A stretch of DNA of 64,000 bases, from positions 248,001 through 312,000 of the forward strand of contig NZ_LMKK01000002.1 of NCBI RefSeq assembly GCF_001421485.1, in the 5' to 3' direction. Under the pieces are notes generated by a model. The model made no database searches. It saw nothing but the letters and a program-made list of their open reading frames with translations, and had not been told where the DNA came from. Below, in pieces: positions 60,693 through 64,000 of this stretch; the stretch's first letter is position 1; every line of letters begins with the position of its first letter. Source of the stretch: Agreia sp. Leaf210 (GTDB taxonomy: Bacteria > Actinomycetota > Actinomycetes > Actinomycetales > Microbacteriaceae). The translations under genes and the position numbers were made by a program.

Positions 60693-60864
60693 CGCTCAAG
60701 GACGTGGGTGCGGGCATGTCATCAAGCGGCAAGCGAGATGTGGCCTGACGCTGGTGCGCGATGGGGAGCCCTCCCCATGGCTCCGTGTCGCGGCCCTCGG
60801 ATACCTTTGGGCACACGATCCCGTTGACAATCGAGTGTCGGCAAGGGGGTCGGAAGGGGTCGAT

Positions 60865-61136
60865 ATGCGCGCACCACGCACAGCACATGGTTCGAGCCGT
60901 TCAGGAACGGCCACGACGGCGAGGGGCGGGGTGCTGGCCGTGCTCGCTAGCCGGGGTGCTAGGCCTCGGAGCCTGCGCGACGCCCGAACCGGAATCGACA
61001 CCCGGTATCGAACTCAGGGGATCCGGCACATCCAGCGCCAGACGCAGTCCCGGTAGCGCTCGGTGACGCCAAAATGTCTTCAGATGAGTCCAATTTGTGC
61101 GCGACCGACTCGATCGCGAACGAGAAAACCCCCTGA
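60865..61136 (+). pseudogene. decayed lipoprotein gene (two apparent frameshifts)
   Basis: Three frames give successive parts of one plausible lipoprotein. GGAAGGGG five bases before an ATG at 60865 starts a signal-like MRAPRT...GGVLAVLA. A second frame continues as LAGVLGLGACATPEPESTPG with a lipobox, and a third as SGDPAHPAPDAVPVALGDAK ending at a TGA at 61134-61136 inside the adjacent terminator. Such a pattern suggests a truncated, frameshifted gene next to an integration site; chance openness in GC-rich DNA is the alternative. Confidence 0.35.
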
Positions 61137-61169
61137 TTCCCTTATAAACAAAAGGGGAGCAGGGGGTTT
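61126..61169 (-). terminator. terminator downstream of the tRNA 3' fragment
   Basis: AAACCCCCTG (61126-61135) and CAGGGGGTTT (61160-61169) form a perfect 10-bp stem. On the minus strand the stem ends in TTTT, so it is a factor-independent terminator just downstream of the tRNA fragment. It would be the original terminator of the interrupted tRNA gene. Confidence 0.8.
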
Positions 61170-61174
61170 GATCG

Positions 61175-61198
61175 TGGCGGTACCGGTGGGATTTGAAC
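61175..61198 (-). other. tRNA 3'-end fragment (attachment-site core)
   Basis: On the minus strand, GTTCAAATCCCAC followed by CGGTACC, G and CCA gives the T-loop, 3' half of the T-stem, 3' acceptor strand, discriminator G73 and CCA of a tRNA. The 5' T-stem and everything before it are missing: the sequence diverges after one T-stem base. G73 and the GTGGG-type T-arm suggest tRNA-Ser. A 24-base 3' fragment beside the native terminator is the typical scar of a tyrosine-recombinase element inserted in a tRNA gene. Confidence 0.75.
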
Positions 61199-61713
61199 TC
61201 ATTGTCGGGGGGTTGATACAGCCTCAAAATTCCAGAAATCGCCGGAAAATCGGCTCTGTTGGATGACAAGACTGACACCCGAAAACGAGGAATGACCGCG
61301 AGTTGGGGGGTTTTTGCGGGGTGCAGCACCCGCAACAACGGTTCACGAACACAATGCCGCCCCGTCGCCTTCTGATACCTGGATGATGTGGTCAAAGGGC
61401 GAATGTACGGCTGGATCCGTATCTGATCGATCCAGTAACGTCAGAGTCCGATTGGCCCGCGCTCTGGATCTACAAACACAAAGTACTCAAGCCGTAACGA
61501 GCGATCACCCACCCCTTGCGACATGAGTTCAACTATCGGCGATATATCTTGATGAATCGCTGTGTCGATTGAGTGTATTCGGAGGCGGCAACCGCAAAGT
61601 TGTAAAGATCACTCAAGGCGCAACCGCGACATTTCATGCGATTAGACGCTGCTTATCGTCATAAAATGACAGAATCGCCCCTATACTCACACTATGCATG
61701 TAAGGATGTCGCG

Positions 61714-63036
61714 ATGCTTCTGAAGTTCGCCGTGGCGAACCACCGCTCAATTTTTAGGGAGGTCGAGCTTTCACTGATAGCCGTCGACGAAGATCGGGAT
61801 GCGGCTCGATCCTTTGAACTCCTAAACGAAAAGGTACTCACGGTTGCCGGTCTCTATGGACCGAACGCATCAGGGAAGTCGAATGTGATCTCCGCGATCT
61901 CGTGGTTAAGCAGTGCCGTGAAATCATCTCTTCGTCTTTGGGAAAACGTCATTCCCCGAGAGCCTTTTGCTTTCGAAGATGGGATGACGTCGCAGTCGAC
62001 CTTTGATCTCGATTCCGTCGTTGACGGCGTACGGTATTCGTACCAGCTCGAGATCGGAACTGAGGGCGTTGAGTATGAAGCTCTCTCTTACTATCCAGAG
62101 AAACGCCGTCGCAATATTTTTGAGCGCGAGCAGAACAGCATTAAGTTTGCCCGAGGCATCAAGGGTGCAGCGGGAACTCGGGAATTATTGACCCCATCGA
62201 CGCTCGCCCTTTCCGCGGCGCGACGGTTTAACGACTCATTCATAGTCGCGTTCGCAGACGATGTAGCCTCCTACACTTTCCTCGGCCAATCACTGCGACG
62301 TAGGCGTAGGGGTTTTGGGGGGCCGGGTGCTTTCGTCGTTCCTTCTGCGCGAACCGAGCGCTGGTTCGAGGAGGCCGATCAAGAGCAACTCGAAATGTTC
62401 GTCGAGGACGACGTGCTTACAACTAACCGCGCGCGCGCTTTGGCTTTGCTGAAGATGGCTGATTTGGGGATTTCGGATGTCGAGTTCGAGGAACCCGAAG
62501 AAAGCACGTTATCCAAGGACAATACGGCGAGCGGGCTTCGTCCGCGAGATCAGGTGCGGATGGTACATCGCACTGATCGCGAGAACGCATCATTTGCATT
62601 CTTCGAGGAGTCGGCAGGCACTCAAACATGGTTCAACCTCATCGGGCCAACGCTGACGGCTCTCGGGCGTGGCTCTGTGCTCTTTTTCGATGAAATAGAC
62701 GCGAGTCTCCACCCAACACTGACTGCACAGCTGATCGCCCTGTTTCAAGATCCGACAACTAATCGAATGGGCGCGCAGCTCATCTTCACAACCCACGACA
62801 CGACCCTGTTGAACCACCTCAATCGGGACGAAGTATGGCTCACTGAAAAACAGTCGAATGGCATGACGACCTTGCGCGCGTTGTCGGATTTTGCCGGGGA
62901 TCGAGTTCGAAGATCGCACAACCTTGAGCGCGGCTACCTTCAAGGTCGCTTTGGGGCGCTGCCCGATATTGACAAGTATCAGGTGCTTGTGGCGATGGGC
63001 TTTGCTGGGGGAGATCGTCTTGGCGCGGACGCCTAA
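61714..63036 (+). CDS. AAA ATPase of a RloA/AbiLi-type defence system
   Basis: A 440-residue ABC/SMC-like ATPase (AAA_15/OLD-like). It starts MLLKFAVANHRSI, typical of these proteins. Walker A is GPNASGKS (Gly49-Ser56), Walker B FFDEIDASLHP is near 325, and TTHDT (H-loop) is near 361. No nuclease domain is attached; the partner gene provides it. AAGGA lies seven bases before the ATG at 61714. It overlaps the RloB-like gene by 17 bp. The pair resembles RloAB/AbiL systems, in which the ATPase senses phage infection and releases or activates the effector. Confidence 0.85.
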   Translation: MLLKFAVANHRSIFREVELSLIAVDEDRDAARSFELLNEKVLTVAGLYGPNASGKSNVISAISWLSSAVKSSLRLWENVIPREPFAFEDGMTSQSTFDLDSVVDGVRYSYQLEIGTEGVEYEALSYYPEKRRRNIFEREQNSIKFARGIKGAAGTRELLTPSTLALSAARRFNDSFIVAFADDVASYTFLGQSLRRRRRGFGGPGAFVVPSARTERWFEEADQEQLEMFVEDDVLTTNRARALALLKMADLGISDVEFEEPEESTLSKDNTASGLRPRDQVRMVHRTDRENASFAFFEESAGTQTWFNLIGPTLTALGRGSVLFFDEIDASLHPTLTAQLIALFQDPTTNRMGAQLIFTTHDTTLLNHLNRDEVWLTEKQSNGMTTLRALSDFAGDRVRRSHNLERGYLQGRFGALPDIDKYQVLVAMGFAGGDRLGADA

Positions 63037-63643
63037 ACCTTCTGGGCTCAAACGCCCCGTCGCGAAGCTGCCGGAACGGCGAACATTCTTGATATTCACT
63101 GAAGGCGAGGTCACCGAAGTTGAGTACCTCAACGCGCTCAAGAGCTTGCCCGAAGTCAAGACCGCGAATGCGGTTGACCTCCAGATTGCCAGTCAACGGG
63201 GGGTGCCGTTGACGCTAGTCGAACTTGCCGTGGAGGCTCAATCAAAGAACGACGAGATTGACCAAATTTGGTGTGTGTTCGACGTCGAATGGCCAAAGCA
63301 TCACCCGCATTTGAACGAAGCAAAGTTGTTGGCACAAAACCACGGAATTCAGCTTGCAATCTCCAACCCAAATTTCGAGTTATGGCTAATTTTGCATCAC
63401 GCAAACACCGAAGGATTTCTAGACAACGATGGCGCACGCCGCTTACGTAGGGATCACGACGGCGTAGCAGACAAGCACCTCGACCACGCCGTGTATCTGC
63501 CGCTTCGTGCCGCCGCAACCATGCGCGCGATCGACTTGGATGCAAAACATCGAAACGACGGCACGAAGTTTCCAAGTGATAATCCTTCCTCGGGAATGCA
63601 TCGCTTGCTGCGCGCGATTGAGCCTGGTCTTCTGGAGGTGTAG
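63020..63643 (+). CDS. rloB: RloB family protein (AbiLii/Toprim-like effector)
   Basis: A 207-residue RloB-domain protein. FLIFTEGEVTEVEYLNAL gives the conserved Glu29 after the first strand. WCVFDVEW (Asp88, Glu90) matches the D-x-D/E position of Toprim folds, and ISNPNFELWLILH (Glu120) is the RloB hallmark. It is probably a nuclease that acts only when the ATPase partner senses infection. A TTG start at 63020 with GGAG six bases upstream gives a 17-bp overlap with the ATPase gene. Confidence 0.85.
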   Translation: MARTPKPSGLKRPVAKLPERRTFLIFTEGEVTEVEYLNALKSLPEVKTANAVDLQIASQRGVPLTLVELAVEAQSKNDEIDQIWCVFDVEWPKHHPHLNEAKLLAQNHGIQLAISNPNFELWLILHHANTEGFLDNDGARRLRRDHDGVADKHLDHAVYLPLRAAATMRAIDLDAKHRNDGTKFPSDNPSSGMHRLLRAIEPGLLEV

Positions 63644-63683
63644 CCATGCTGAGCATCCTCATCGGAAGCGATGGACCACCCGG

Positions 63684-63779
63684 ATGGGATCCTCTACATC
63701 GCACATCGACGAGGAGTGGATGACCGAGTATGACGCTCAAGCCTGGACGTCAGGGGTCTCTGACACGATATGTCCATGA
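63684..63779 (+). CDS. possible 31-residue ORF or gene remnant
   Basis: A short open frame (SHIDEEWMTEYDAQAW...) overlaps the start of the next gene by an ATGA. It is hydrophilic and acidic with no recognisable domain and no good Shine-Dalgarno. It could be a real small protein or noise. Confidence 0.2.
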   Translation: MGSSTSHIDEEWMTEYDAQAWTSGVSDTICP

Positions 63780-64000
63780 CCGAATTGGCGTACATGACGC
63801 GGGAAGACTGGGCGCAGCAAGCCACTGCGATGGTGTCGCAAAGCGCCGCGATCCGCGATTGGCTTGGCGAGGAACCTTATCTCCTCGCCATGACCGAAAT
63901 GAAAAAATACGGAGGTGACGGCAGCGTCGACCTCGAAGCGGCTCGTTTCATCGCCCCAGACAAGGCCACGCGCATTGTGTTCGACGTCTCGGAGCTCGGT
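63770..64000 (+). CDS. partial hypothetical protein, cut by the window edge
   Basis: The first 77 codons are visible, reading on without a stop to the right edge. It starts MSMTELAYMTREDWAQQATA (an ATG at 63776 is equally possible) and contains AIRDWLGEEPYLLAMTEMKK and an IAPDKATRIVFDVSELG end. Not recognised. Codon use matches the island genes, not the chromosome to the left. Confidence 0.6.
   Translation, partial: MSMTELAYMTREDWAQQATAMVSQSAAIRDWLGEEPYLLAMTEMKKYGGDGSVDLEAARFIAPDKATRIVFDVSELG

Larger units (their letters stand above)
60662..61713. other. gene-poor junction region
   Basis: These 1052 bases hold no intact gene. In order they contain a terminator (60671-60692), a decayed lipoprotein-like reading (60865-61136), a terminator and tRNA 3' fragment on the minus strand (61126-61198), and an A/T-richer stretch (61200-61713) in which I see no gene before the AAA ATPase. 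Confidence 0.6.
61175..64000. mobile_element. left end of an integrated genomic island
   Basis: The island would extend rightward from the tRNA fragment past the window edge. Evidence is the fragment with its terminator on the left, the drop in G/C and in third-position G/C bias to the right, and a defence-type gene pair. No integrase is visible, so it is expected beyond 64000 together with the restored intact tRNA on the minus strand. Confidence 0.65.

Noticed and set aside
60685-61066. Single-frame proteins of 101-123 residues in the junction region
   Set aside because: Neither frame alone gives a convincing protein; the best explanation is a frameshifted lipoprotein remnant or chance openness.
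61175-61260. A complete tRNA gene on the minus strand
   Set aside because: The 5' T-stem does not pair and no anticodon or D arm can be folded upstream; only the 3' end is present.
61314-61630. Short open frames between the tRNA fragment and the AAA ATPase
   Set aside because: No coding bias, no ribosome binding sites and no recognisable protein features.
1-64000. CRISPR arrays, complete insertion sequences, rRNA operons or a replication origin
   Set aside because: I looked for regular repeats, transposase motifs, rRNA-like stretches and DnaA-box clusters and saw none in this window.

Overview
The window is a continuous stretch of high-GC, gene-dense chromosome. Codon use strongly favours G/C in third position, the GGATGC hexamer is frequent, GTG starts are common, many genes overlap by ATGA or GTGA, and many lack a Shine-Dalgarno. 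Together with families such as DUF427, DUF1684, DUF4916, DUF5997, DUF6176, Lhr and VIT1/CCC1 this points to an actinobacterium, probably Microbacteriaceae. That assignment is inference from style and gene content; no rRNA is present. At least 20 genes have a TANNNT hexamer ending 6 or 7 bases before the start codon, the leaderless-mRNA arrangement, and I used it to choose starts.

Layout. 0.2-9.4 kb: mixed housekeeping and orphan enzymes (methyltransferase-like protein, PQQ-type sugar dehydrogenase lipoprotein, SprT-like protease, DJ-1/PfpI, HD, DUF427, AI-2E permease, 2OG-Fe(II) oxygenase). 8.7-11.5 kb: GntR regulator, a hydantoin-racemase-like protein that has lost both catalytic cysteines, and an MFS transporter. 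11.9-19 kb: DEAD-box helicase with a structured leader, NUDIX-like DUF4916, and the giant helicase Lhr. 19-24 kb: a 1638-residue LPXTG-anchored surface protein. 24-35.5 kb: Nei-type glycosylase, CsoR/RcnR-like regulator, esterase, YbaK, HAD phosphatase, LysR with a histone-like tail, DUF5997, VIT1-type transporter, a beta-helix lipoprotein coupled to a Tat-exported DyP peroxidase, a deazaflavin-type oxidoreductase and lipid-binding-like proteins.

The most interesting chromosomal block is 36.3-43.5 kb. Two divergent operons encode a clear alkyl-DHAP synthase homologue with the family's catalytic motifs, a PlsC acyltransferase, an SDR, a fatty acyl reductase fused to an HAD-IB domain, and two related ferritin-like proteins, one with an intact diiron site and one with a broken site. 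Together they could supply fatty alcohol, exchange it into the ether bond, reduce the keto group and acylate the product: an aerobic bacterial ether-lipid (possibly plasmalogen-like) pathway.

43.5-60.7 kb holds a sugar dehydrogenase/lactonase pair, small enzymes, a MetAP/XRE divergent pair with palindromic operators, a FecCD-type metal-chelate ABC operon behind a Fur-family box, a TetR/thioesterase pair with a perfect palindromic operator, and a DUF3558-like lipoprotein. At 61.17 kb lies a 24-bp 3' fragment of a tRNA (probably Ser) on the minus strand, with its terminator on the left. To its right the composition becomes more A/T-rich and an AAA ATPase/RloB defence pair follows. This is the left junction of an integrated island that runs off the right edge.
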